Source of the DNA: an uncultured Bacteroidota bacterium
GTDB lineage: Bacteria > Bacteroidota > Bacteroidia > Bacteroidales > SZUA-534
Direction: 5' to 3'
DNA: 9,714 nt
Assembly: GCA_937899145.1 (NCBI GenBank)
Contig: CALBPW010000135.1
Location: 1 to 9,714 of the forward strand
Below the pieces are notes generated by a model. The model was not told the DNA's origin, did no database searches, and saw only the letters and a program-made list of their open reading frames with translations. Shown here in pieces: positions 1 to 6,519 of this stretch (the first letter of the stretch is position 1; each line of letters begins with the position of its first letter). The position numbers were made by a program, and so were the translations under genes.

Positions 1-263
<263 letters not shown>

Positions 264-806
264 TTACAATGTTTTAATCTCTTCCGGCAGCATATCGCCA
301 ACGCTTGGAATGTAATCGGAAAAGTTAAAATTCAACTGTCCGAAGACAAATGGTGCTATTGGCGCAATTATATTGTAGGCTTTGCTATCGGCTTTTATTG
401 TGTTAAACAAGTTGGCTGTTGGCGCAAAGGCTGTTAATGCCGATATTATCGCACTTAAAATAAATGCTGTTTTTAGTGCGCCAAATATGGTTCCCGCTAT
501 TTTGTCGATGGCTCCAAGCGCTATGGCTGAAGCTAATTTGCTGACTATTTTGCCTAATAGGTTTACGCCAAAAACAACGGCTAAAAATGTTAGCACAAAA
601 GCAAGAATTGTTACATATTGAATATCAACATTGAAATGTGACTGTAAAAATTCGCCTGTTAAGTACGAGAATTTCATTGTTACCCATGCGCCTAAAATTA
701 TTGCTAAAAGCGATGTCACCATTGTTATCAGACCTTTAAAAAAGCCCATTACGGCTGATATGCCGAGAAAGATAAGTGTTATTATGTCGAATATTTCAGG
801 TGTCAT
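264..806 (-). CDS. cvpA: CvpA-family inner-membrane protein
   Basis: A 180-residue polytopic membrane protein of the CvpA family (named for colicin V production; the general role is poorly understood and has been linked to envelope homeostasis). Four hydrophobic segments are visible at about residues 4-20, 28-46, 63-87 and 100-127. The N-terminus MTPEIFDIITL followed by a GFFKGL-type turn is characteristic of the family, as is the glycine-rich DKIAGTIFGALK segment at 101-112. The length is normal. Its ATG overlaps the TGA of the upstream Kelch gene as ATGA, which suggests translational coupling. tyrS follows after 21 bases. The family assignment is good; a specific function cannot be read from the sequence. 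Confidence 0.88.
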   Translation of the reverse strand: MTPEIFDIITLIFLGISAVMGFFKGLITMVTSLLAIILGAWVTMKFSYLTGEFLQSHFNVDIQYVTILAFVLTFLAVVFGVNLLGKIVSKLASAIALGAIDKIAGTIFGALKTAFILSAIISALTAFAPTANLFNTIKADSKAYNIIAPIAPFVFGQLNFNFSDYIPSVGDMLPEEIKTL

Positions 807-1861
807 TTGTATGAGCGTCGGTTATATTCTTCGTCGGGATTGAATAGCCAAACGTCGTCTTTAAAGTAGGTTGAGCCAACACCGTTTTGTCCGCAAAAAA
901 TGTAGCCACAGCCGTTTATGCTGACTGATGGTGCGCTGTATCGGTTTGAACCTTCAAATTTGGCTATCATCTGCCATACGCCTTTGCCGTTGTTGGCATC
1001 GGGGGTATATTCCCATGTGTCGCGTAGCACCTCGCCGGTAAATTTGACACCACATGTTATGTAGCCTTTGTTGCCAATGGCAAAGGTTGATGCGTTGTAG
1101 CGGAACAGCATGTCGATGTTGTAATCGTCAAGCATATCTTCGCTGATGGTTGTAAACTCATCGGTTGAGGCGTCGTAACATTCAAATTCTTTAACTCGAT
1201 AGTTATTGTGCCGTCCGCCCATAATGTATGCTTTGTCGCCTATTACAAACACATTGCCGCCGAAGCGTTTGACAGCCATTCCTTCGGCATCTGTTTGTAT
1301 CCAGCGCTTGCCTTCGGGTTTCGACGGGTCGAAGCGAAAGTATCTGTTTGTTGGTCCTATTTTATCGTTCATCCCTACGCCTACATATCCGTAATCGCCA
1401 ATAGCGAAGCCTATTCCACCATAAAAAGCTCCATCGGGATATGGGTCTTTTGTAAGTTCTTTCCATTGTGAGCCACGCTCGGCTTCGGGGTCAAACTCGT
1501 ACATATTGCCATAGTATGTTCCGTCAGCACCGATGCCGCCGCACACATAGCCTTTACCACCAATTGAAAAGGCAACCGCATCTTTGCGAGGCTCTCCGGG
1601 CAAGCTGTCCATTTCAACCCACGAGTTGTCTTCGGTGTCGTACACCCAAGTTGAATTGAAAAATTTTATTTTGAAATAGTACCCGTAGCCTCCAACAACG
1701 TAGGCTTTATTGTTGATGCTGAAAACGGCTGAACCTGCTCGCCCTTTGCCGTTGAGTACCGATACTTTCCGCCAATTGCCATAGTATTCGTCCTCGTGGC
1801 AGCTAACAAAAGTGATGGCTAAAATTGCTATTATGAATATTGAACGTAGTGCGTTCTTCAT
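803..1861 (-). CDS. Kelch-repeat six-bladed propeller lipoprotein (copy 1)
   Basis: A 352-residue predicted lipoprotein. The signal peptide is at residues 1-20, with FVSC around Cys21 as a relaxed Bacteroidota lipobox. The mature N-terminus CHEDEYYGNW is acidic right after the cysteine, resembling the lipoprotein export signals that send Bacteroidota lipoproteins to the cell surface. Six Kelch-like blades follow, each with a [FS]xIxxKxYxxGG-type strand and a later aromatic or W-x-[FY]-[DN]-P motif: about 41-81, 92-133, 147-187, 199-236, 254-296 and 307-345. These repeats normally form a protein- or glycan-binding propeller. Catalytic residues of galactose oxidase are not apparent, so an enzyme label would be unsupported. 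It is a tandem paralogue of the upstream gene at 1942-3081 and its stop overlaps the CvpA start by 4 bases. Ligand unknown. Confidence 0.85.
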   Translation of the reverse strand: MKNALRSIFIIAILAITFVSCHEDEYYGNWRKVSVLNGKGRAGSAVFSINNKAYVVGGYGYYFKIKFFNSTWVYDTEDNSWVEMDSLPGEPRKDAVAFSIGGKGYVCGGIGADGTYYGNMYEFDPEAERGSQWKELTKDPYPDGAFYGGIGFAIGDYGYVGVGMNDKIGPTNRYFRFDPSKPEGKRWIQTDAEGMAVKRFGGNVFVIGDKAYIMGGRHNNYRVKEFECYDASTDEFTTISEDMLDDYNIDMLFRYNASTFAIGNKGYITCGVKFTGEVLRDTWEYTPDANNGKGVWQMIAKFEGSNRYSAPSVSINGCGYIFCGQNGVGSTYFKDDVWLFNPDEEYNRRSYK

Positions 1862-1941
1862 TTGCTGATTTAAGTTTTAAAAGCGTATTTCAAACTTGCA
1901 CGAATAGAAATCGCAGATTGATGTATAAAACCGGTTTCGTC

Positions 1942-3081
1942 TTATTTGTATTTCTTTTCGTCGTAGTCTTGAGTTGGGTCGAATGTCCAAACATCGTCGT
2001 AGTAGCTGCTTTCGCTTGCTCCATTTTGTCCGCAAAGTATGTATGCTTCGTTGTTGACAACAAAACTGCAAGCGTTGTAGCGGTTCGAGCCTTCAAACGA
2101 TGCTACTTTTATCCATTCGCCACGATTGTCGGAGCCGACAAACGGAATGTACTCCCATGTGTCGTTTTTAGTACCGCCTGCCGATGATGTTCCGCAACTA
2201 ATATATCCACGCCCATTAATTGAGAATGCTACAGCGCGTTGGCGTAGCAGTTCGCTTCCGCGGCGATAGTCGTCGTACAAATCTTGACTAACTTTAAACC
2301 AGCGGTAGTCGCCTTTTGGCTCAGCCGGGTTGAATCGTTCAAAATCTTCAACACCGATGCTATTATTAACACCACCAAAAATGTAGGCAATATCATCAAT
2401 TATGAAAACGCAAGCGTTTTGGCGTTTGGTAGCGTTGATGTTTTCAACGCGTTCCCATTTTTTGCCGTCGTCATTCTTTGAATTGTATGAGTAGAAGGTG
2501 TTTGATGCGCCAAGTTCTTTTGTGTAGCCAGTGCCAACATATCCTATACTGTCGATCGCAAAGCTGATAGTGCCAGTTATTTTACCGCCCGGGAATTTAT
2601 CGGTGGCTGTCCATGCACCCGGCAGAGTATCCGATTTTGTTATTGTGTCACCATTTTGCACTACCGATTTGTAAATTGTGGTTTTTCCATACGGGTCAAA
2701 TTCGTAGAAGTCGTCAAAATAAGTAGCATCTTTGCCGTAGCCAGTGCCGAAATAACCTTTTTTATTGATTGCAAAACCAGCCCCATTCATGCGACCTTTT
2801 ATTGCAGATGATGTATCAATAGATGCATATTCAGTCCACGAGCGAGTTTCAGGGTTAAATTGCCATGTTTCTTTATAATATTCAACAGTTTTATAATAGC
2901 CGGCGCCGCCTACTATATAGGCTTTGTTATCAATAACAAAGCAAGTAGCTCCGCCTCGTCCGCGCGCATTCAACGACGACAATTGACGCCAATTTCCTAA
3001 TAAATCAGAGTTTTTCTCGCAGTTGCAGAAGGTGAGCGCAACCATAAGTACTAACACAATTGAAGCAAGTTTGTTTTTCAT
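1942..3081 (-). CDS. Kelch-repeat six-bladed propeller lipoprotein (copy 2, first in operon)
   Basis: A 379-residue paralogue of the next gene in the operon. The signal peptide ends in LTFCNC. Aligning with the paralogue places the lipidated cysteine at residue 21, although Cys19 is also possible. The mature N-terminus CEKNSDLLGNW is less acidic than in the paralogue. Six Kelch-like blades are visible at about 42-82, 97-157, 168-209, 219-261, 280-323 and 334-370. Both copies share the GNWR entry to the propeller, an FEGSNRY segment before the last blade, and a CGQNG...DDVW.F ending. Blade 2 carries an extra loop of roughly 20 residues (about 132-153) that the paralogue lacks. 80 bases separate the two genes, with no clear terminator or promoter between them. 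The A/T-rich region 3082-3213 probably contains the operon promoter, but no strict TAnnTTTG element was found there. Confidence 0.85.
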   Translation of the reverse strand: MKNKLASIVLVLMVALTFCNCEKNSDLLGNWRQLSSLNARGRGGATCFVIDNKAYIVGGAGYYKTVEYYKETWQFNPETRSWTEYASIDTSSAIKGRMNGAGFAINKKGYFGTGYGKDATYFDDFYEFDPYGKTTIYKSVVQNGDTITKSDTLPGAWTATDKFPGGKITGTISFAIDSIGYVGTGYTKELGASNTFYSYNSKNDDGKKWERVENINATKRQNACVFIIDDIAYIFGGVNNSIGVEDFERFNPAEPKGDYRWFKVSQDLYDDYRRGSELLRQRAVAFSINGRGYISCGTSSAGGTKNDTWEYIPFVGSDNRGEWIKVASFEGSNRYNACSFVVNNEAYILCGQNGASESSYYDDVWTFDPTQDYDEKKYK

Positions 3082-3213
3082 CTATCTATTTTTTAAGTTT
3101 TTTAAATTGAAAACTCGGTGTATAAAACCCGAAAAATAAAGCGTGCGAATATAGTAATTTATTGTATGTAGGTGATTTTTTTTATTTGTTGAGTGCAAAT
3201 GGCAAATAAAAAA

Positions 3214-3231
3214 GGCGGCAATAAAGCCGCC
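3214..3231 (-). terminator. Intrinsic terminator of the helical lipoprotein gene
   Basis: A perfect 6-bp G/C stem (GGCGGC 3214-3219, GCCGCC 3226-3231) with loop AATAAA lies 24 bases past the stop at 3256. Read on the minus strand, the stem is followed by six T residues and more A/T. On the plus strand it is followed by CTTTTATAT, so weak bidirectional action is possible. It separates the helical lipoprotein gene from the Kelch operon. Confidence 0.8.
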
Positions 3232-3255
3232 CTTTTATATACAAAAAAAATAAAA

Positions 3256-4068
3256 TCAAATTATGCCATTACGCAAATCGTTAACGGCAATGCTTAAATC
3301 GCCAAATTTGTCAGCATCGGTACGATTTTCTTTAAGAATTTCTACTAAATCTTTGATTTTGCTTAGCTGTGTGTAGATGTCGTTGAAATCTGACTGGTCC
3401 TTGCGACTGTCAAGGTATTTGATTATGGTGTTGACATATTCAAAATGCTTGATGCTAACTTCAATCATATCTTCAATGTTGTGGCTCATCTCGGTTGCCG
3501 AAATGCAAATGTGTGAACTTTCAATCCAACTGCCAATCAAAAACAAAAGTGCGGTTTCAGTTTGGCTTGTTTGATTCAAAATGTATTGCGATTCGCTTAA
3601 TATGTCTTTTACAAGAGCTGCAAGCGAGTCGATGCTATTGATATTGTCCTGGAATTCAGTTGATATTTTGTCAGCATCAATGCTGATGTTCAAATCGCTT
3701 GCCAAAAGAAGCAGGCATTTTAGATATTCTTCTGACTCGGCTTTGCGCGAAAATGCCACATTGTAACTCAAATCGGCTGCATATACACCCAAATTGAGCG
3801 ACTTTTGCCATGAACTTAAATAGTTTTGCTGATTTGCGAGACTGTTGACGGCTTCAATAACATACGGAACGCCAAGTTTATTTATGGTTGCCATCAATTC
3901 AAATGTTGTTGGCGTTGGAATATTTTCCAAATCCTCAATTATCTGGTCAACCGACACTTCGTCTATTTCATTGACGGCTTTATTGCTTTTGTTCGTTTTA
4001 TTACCATTGCACGCAATAAGTATTGATGCACCTAACGCAATAATTAATAATGATTTAAGCGATTTCAT
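3256..4068 (-). CDS. Helical lipoprotein of unknown function (conserved Bacteroidota-type)
   Basis: A 270-residue predicted lipoprotein with the start taken at the ATG at 4066-4068. This gives the classical signal peptide MKSLKSLLIIALGASILIAC with lipobox LIAC and lipidated Cys20. A longer frame opens at 4092, but a -7-like element (TAAATTTG, 4090-4097) overlaps that ATG and would place transcription initiation downstream of it. The Asn/Lys-rich linker after the cysteine (about 21-31) lacks acidic export-signal residues, so a periplasmic-facing location is likely. The rest is predicted to be mainly alpha-helical. It includes IPTPTTFELMATINKLG (50-66) and SLNLGVYAADLSYNVAF (90-106). From memory, PSP-type and LNLGxYxADLxY segments recur in a widespread uncharacterised Bacteroidota lipoprotein family. 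No enzyme motif is visible. It appears monocistronic, with its own terminator at 3214-3231. Confidence 0.85.
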   Translation of the reverse strand: MKSLKSLLIIALGASILIACNGNKTNKSNKAVNEIDEVSVDQIIEDLENIPTPTTFELMATINKLGVPYVIEAVNSLANQQNYLSSWQKSLNLGVYAADLSYNVAFSRKAESEEYLKCLLLLASDLNISIDADKISTEFQDNINSIDSLAALVKDILSESQYILNQTSQTETALLFLIGSWIESSHICISATEMSHNIEDMIEVSIKHFEYVNTIIKYLDSRKDQSDFNDIYTQLSKIKDLVEILKENRTDADKFGDLSIAVNDLRNGII

Positions 4069-4089
4069 AACACAAAATTTCTTTGTACA

Positions 4090-4097
4090 CAAATTTA
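4090..4097 (-). promoter_or_regulatory. Candidate Bacteroidota -7 promoter element
   Basis: On the minus strand the bases read TAAATTTG, an exact match to the TAnnTTTG -7 consensus of the Bacteroidota primary sigma factor. Initiation about 7 bases downstream would leave a leader of about 15 bases before the ATG at 4068. No TTTG-type -33 element sits at the expected spacing (a TTTC is about 23 bases away), so the call is tentative. It overlaps a small palindrome and a direct repeat noted among the findings. Confidence 0.45.
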
Positions 4098-4222
4098 TAA
4101 TTATTCATTTAAATTATAGTGAAATAGTCATATTTTTTAATGATATATTTTTGTTTATGACAAAAGTAGTATTATATGCGATAAACGAAACTTTTTTATT
4201 GACGAATTATTTGTTTTGGCGC

Positions 4223-4292
4223 GCAACTAATTTAAAGTGTTACTCGTCATTATGTTATGATGGCATACATCAGATGTTTTTTAATTAGTTGC
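4223..4292 (+). ncRNA. Possible small structured RNA ending at an orphan terminator
   Basis: GCAACTAATT (4223-4232) and AATTAGTTGC (4283-4292) form a perfect 10-bp inverted repeat enclosing about 50 bases. Allowing a one-base bulge extends it by AAA/TTT. The inner region contains a smaller bulged stem-loop near 4253-4267 (GTTATG with CATAC). The right arm directly abuts the terminator stem at 4293, giving the shape expected for the 3' part of a small RNA. A TAnnTTTG match on the plus strand at 4146-4153 (TATTTTTG) could start a transcript of about 160 bases, but it has no clear -33 partner. The structure is seen directly; that it is an RNA gene is inference, and it matches no RNA family I know. 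Confidence 0.35.
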
Positions 4293-4318
4293 AACGGGCG
4301 CTGAAAAGCGCCCGTTTT
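4293..4318 (+). terminator. Strong plus-strand intrinsic terminator without an upstream gene
   Basis: A perfect 10-bp stem (AACGGGCGCT 4293-4302 with AGCGCCCGTT 4307-4316) capped by a GAAA tetraloop, followed by TTCT and A/T-rich sequence. The tail has T residues only on the plus strand, since the minus strand continues as GCAACTAATT. It should therefore stop transcripts running rightward, yet no plus-strand gene precedes it within the window. It may end a small RNA or insulate the activator gene from antisense transcription. Confidence 0.75.
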
Positions 4319-4328
4319 CTATTTATGA

Positions 4329-4356
4329 AATTCGTAATTCCCAATTCATAATTACC
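4329..4356. repeat. Short tandem array of AATTNNN heptamers
   Basis: Four consecutive 7-base units share AATT: AATTCGT, AATTCCC, AATTCAT and AATTACC. Similar AATTCRT-type runs are, as I recall, common in intergenic spacers of Bacteroidales genomes. No function can be assigned from the sequence. Confidence 0.5.
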
Positions 4357-4527
4357 TTGTATGCCAGTTTTAAAATGGTATGAATATTTCAGCGACAAAC
4401 AGCGACGGCATAGGGAAAATTCAACTTACAGCCGCAACTTTTTCATTGCGACAAATAATACAAACTTCAGCAGGCAATTTAAGGTTTAAACTTTCCTTTT
4501 TACTCCGCTTTTTTTGACCTTATCCTA

Positions 4528-4570
4528 TTCGGAACTCCGAACTGGCTACCTGTTTAGGATTTCGAACAGG
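4528..4570. other. Pair of small hairpins upstream of the activator gene
   Basis: Two stem-loops are visible: TTCGG (4528-4532) with CCGAA (4537-4541) around AACT, and CCTGTT (4549-4554) with AACAGG (4565-4570) around a 10-base loop. The loop contains AGGAT (4556-4560), which can alternatively pair with ATCCT at 4522-4526. They could be part of a leader, an operator, or the end of an unseen transcript. They lie upstream of the best -7 boxes, so they may not be in the activator mRNA. Confidence 0.3.
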
Positions 4571-4641
4571 GCTGTTTTATGTGCCTCATATTTATCAGGT
4601 TATCCGATTCTGCAATTCAACAATAGTTTGCGTTAGCGTTT

Positions 4642-4663
4642 TACGTTTGTTTTTCTAATTTTG
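4642..4663 (+). promoter_or_regulatory. Two candidate -7 boxes for the sigma-54 activator operon
   Basis: TACGTTTG (4642-4649) and TAATTTTG (4656-4663) both match TAnnTTTG exactly. Initiation from either would leave a leader of roughly 15-30 bases before the ATG at 4685. Neither has a TTTG -33 element at the usual spacing, so which one is used, if either, is open. The overlap of the second box with a TTG codon at 4661 argues against translation starting there. Confidence 0.4.
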
Positions 4664-4684
4664 TCAAATTCAAAAAAAACAGAC

Positions 4685-5941
4685 ATGGACTTACAACAAG
4701 TCAAACAACGTTTTGGAATTATTGGCAATACCGAAGGATTGAACCGCGCTATCGAACGCGCAGTACAAGTGGCACCTACCGATCTTACAGTACTTATCAC
4801 AGGCGAAAGCGGAACAGGCAAGGAGAATTTCCCGAAAATTATCCACCAATATAGTTCACGCAAGCATGGCGAATATATTGCTGTCAACTGCGGAGCCATC
4901 CCTGAAGGCACCATCGACTCGGAACTTTTCGGACACGAAAAAGGCGCATTTACAGGAGCACACGAGGCTCGCAAAGGATATTTTGAAGTAGCTGACAATG
5001 GCACAATTTTTCTTGACGAAGTAGGCGAAATGCCACTGCCAACACAAGCCCGATTGCTGCGCGTACTTGAAAGCGGCGAATTTATCAGAGTAGGCTCGTC
5101 GAAGGTACAAAAAACCAACGTGCGGGTTGTAGCGGCTACCAACGTTAACGTGTTGGAAGCAGTTGAGATGGGCAAATTTCGCGAAGACCTCTACTATCGC
5201 CTCAACACCGTTCCAATCAAAATCCCCCCCCTGCGTGAGCGCACCGACGACATTCACCTGCTCTTCCGCAAATTTGCAGCCGATTTTGCCGACCGCTTTC
5301 ACATGCCGTCGCTCACACTTACTCCCGAAGCTCGGGCTATGCTTGAACGATTCCGATGGCCAGGCAACATCCGTCAACTTAAAAACATAACTGAGCAAAT
5401 ATCAATTTTAGAAGAAAACCGCACCATAACCGCCGAAACCATGAGCCGGTATTTGCCAGCAAACGAAAGCACTCACCTGCCCGCAATTTTTGGCAAAACC
5501 GATGAACAACAGTCGTTTGCGTCGGAGCGCGAGATACTCTACAAAGTACTCTTCGATATGAAAAACGATATGAACGACCTCAAAAAACTTGTTCACGACC
5601 TGATGCTACAAACTGACCATGGCCAAATATCGAAAGACCACGCACGCATTATTCAAAATCTATATTCAGACGAGAAACTGAACTACACCAGTGCCAACTT
5701 CACTCCCGCCGATGAGCCGCAAATCATCATTTCTCATACCGATAATCGCCAAACACCACATATTCAAGATACTGAGGAGTTTGTAGAAGAATCGCTGTCG
5801 CTTGAGGACAAAGAAGTGGAAATGATACGCAAAGCCTTGCAACGGCACAATGGCAAACGCAAATACGCGGCTGAAGATTTGGGCATATCGGAACGAACCC
5901 TTTACCGCAAAATTAAAGATTACGGATTGGAAAATATTTGA
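4685..5941 (+). CDS. Sigma-54-dependent transcriptional activator (AAA+ and Fis-type HTH, no receiver domain)
   Basis: A 418-residue bacterial enhancer-binding protein. It uses ATP hydrolysis to remodel RNA polymerase carrying sigma-54 (RpoN) and start transcription. The AAA+ domain spans about residues 10-245, with Walker A GESGTGKE (40-47), the sigma-54 contact loop GAFTGA (87-92), Walker B GTIFLDE (106-112), the KFREDLYYRLN region with candidate arginine fingers R166 and R172, and RWPGNIRQL (224-232). An acidic variable linker (about 260-370) leads to a Fis-type helix-turn-helix at about 377-418. There is no N-terminal receiver, GAF or PAS domain, so activity may be set by expression level or by a partner protein. 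The ATG at 4685 starts right at the AAA+ core; a TTG at 4661 in the same frame is less likely. The lptE, TPR-type and secG genes follow in the same orientation, 66 bases downstream. Confidence 0.93.
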   Translation: MDLQQVKQRFGIIGNTEGLNRAIERAVQVAPTDLTVLITGESGTGKENFPKIIHQYSSRKHGEYIAVNCGAIPEGTIDSELFGHEKGAFTGAHEARKGYFEVADNGTIFLDEVGEMPLPTQARLLRVLESGEFIRVGSSKVQKTNVRVVAATNVNVLEAVEMGKFREDLYYRLNTVPIKIPPLRERTDDIHLLFRKFAADFADRFHMPSLTLTPEARAMLERFRWPGNIRQLKNITEQISILEENRTITAETMSRYLPANESTHLPAIFGKTDEQQSFASEREILYKVLFDMKNDMNDLKKLVHDLMLQTDHGQISKDHARIIQNLYSDEKLNYTSANFTPADEPQIIISHTDNRQTPHIQDTEEFVEESLSLEDKEVEMIRKALQRHNGKRKYAAEDLGISERTLYRKIKDYGLENI

Positions 5942-6007
5942 ATTCCAAATTTAAGAAACACAGAACGTTACATCTACACAAACTCAAAACTTAAAACCTG
6001 ATAAATT

Positions 6008-6508
6008 GTGCGCAAACTTATAATCATCATATCAGTATTAATATTCGCCGCTGGCTGCACTGTAAAATATTCATTTACAGGAGCATCGATACCACCAGAT
6101 GCGAAAACTGTCTTTATTGCCGACTTTAAAAACATGGCTCCGCTTGTCAATCCCGCACTCAGCAACGACCTGACCGAGGCCTTAAAAGACAAGTTTGTAA
6201 ACCAAACATCGCTTAAAATTGGCGACGAAAATGCCGATCTCTACTTCGAGGGCACAATCACAAACTACAACACGCAACCAACCGCCATCAAAAGTGATGA
6301 TATAGCATCGAAGAACAGACTGACTATCAGCATAAAAGTAAAATTCACTAACAGCAAAGACCCAAAAGCGAACTTCGACACAAGCTTCTCGCGCTACCAA
6401 GATTATGATAGCCAAAACAGCCTGTCAGATGTTGAAGATGAACTTGTCAGGCTGATAATTGAAGATTTGGTTGACGACATTTTCACAAAAGCCGTTGTTA
6501 ACTGGTAG
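6008..6508 (+). CDS. lptE: LptE-family LPS assembly lipoprotein
   Basis: A 166-residue predicted outer-membrane lipoprotein. LptE pairs with the LptD beta-barrel to place lipopolysaccharide in the outer leaflet. The signal peptide MRKLIIIISVLIFAAGC has lipobox AAGC and lipidated Cys17. The mature start CTVKYSFTGASIPPDAKTV is typical of Bacteroidota LptE: a short YSFTGASIP motif and then the strand VFIADFKN. Later features are NDLTEALKDKF (53-63), ADLYFEGTITNY (77-88) and a C-terminal helix (about 140-162). The start is GTG at 6008, which is needed to give the complete signal peptide. No acidic export signal follows the cysteine, as expected for a periplasm-facing protein. No promoter is evident in the 66-base gap, so co-transcription with the activator is likely. 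The family call rests on this N-terminal pattern and on the neighbouring secG. Confidence 0.87.
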   Translation: MRKLIIIISVLIFAAGCTVKYSFTGASIPPDAKTVFIADFKNMAPLVNPALSNDLTEALKDKFVNQTSLKIGDENADLYFEGTITNYNTQPTAIKSDDIASKNRLTISIKVKFTNSKDPKANFDTSFSRYQDYDSQNSLSDVEDELVRLIIEDLVDDIFTKAVVNW

Positions 6509-6519
6509 ATTTTAAACCG

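Larger units (their letters stand above)
4069..4684. other. Gene-free divergent intergenic region
   Basis: 616 bases between the divergent lipoprotein gene and sigma-54 activator gene. No convincing protein gene was found. Contents from left to right: the minus-strand promoter element near 4090; an A/T-rich stretch 4100-4220; a 10-bp inverted repeat (4223-4232 with 4283-4292) abutting a strong plus-strand terminator (4293-4318); a heptamer array (4329-4356); small hairpins at 4528-4541 and 4549-4570; and two -7-like boxes before the activator gene. A plus-strand frame of 43 codons from the ATG at 4157 to the stop at 4288 ends just before the terminator, but it has no recognisable features. 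Confidence 0.7.

Noticed and set aside
803..3081. Galactose oxidase label for the Kelch proteins.
   Set aside because: Kelch propellers are often given this name automatically; the copper ligands and Tyr-Cys cofactor context are not visible.
4069..4092. Eight-codon N-terminal extension of the helical lipoprotein (ATG at 4092).
   Set aside because: It would put MCTKKFCV before a complete signal peptide, and the -7-like box overlaps this ATG. The ATG at 4068 gives a classical lipoprotein signal.
4157..4288. Plus-strand frame of 43 codons ending 4 bases before the orphan terminator.
   Set aside because: Its position is tempting, but the A/T-rich composition, the lack of any recognisable motif, and the stop falling inside a stem arm favour an RNA structure or chance.
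4329..4356. CRISPR-like or mobile-element repeat.
   Set aside because: The units are only 7 bases long with no spacers, and there is no transposase gene or longer terminal repeat nearby.
4540..4580. tRNA-like TTCGAA segment.
   Set aside because: No acceptor stem, anticodon arm or correct spacing can be built around it.
4661..4684. TTG start for the sigma-54 activator.
   Set aside because: The eight extra residues add nothing to the domain, the TTG overlaps a -7-like box, and an ATG lies at 4685 directly before the AAA+ core.
4633..5398. Long minus-strand open frames opposite the activator gene.
   Set aside because: The plus strand encodes a full AAA+ and HTH protein with all its motifs; the opposite frames are shadows with implausible protein composition.
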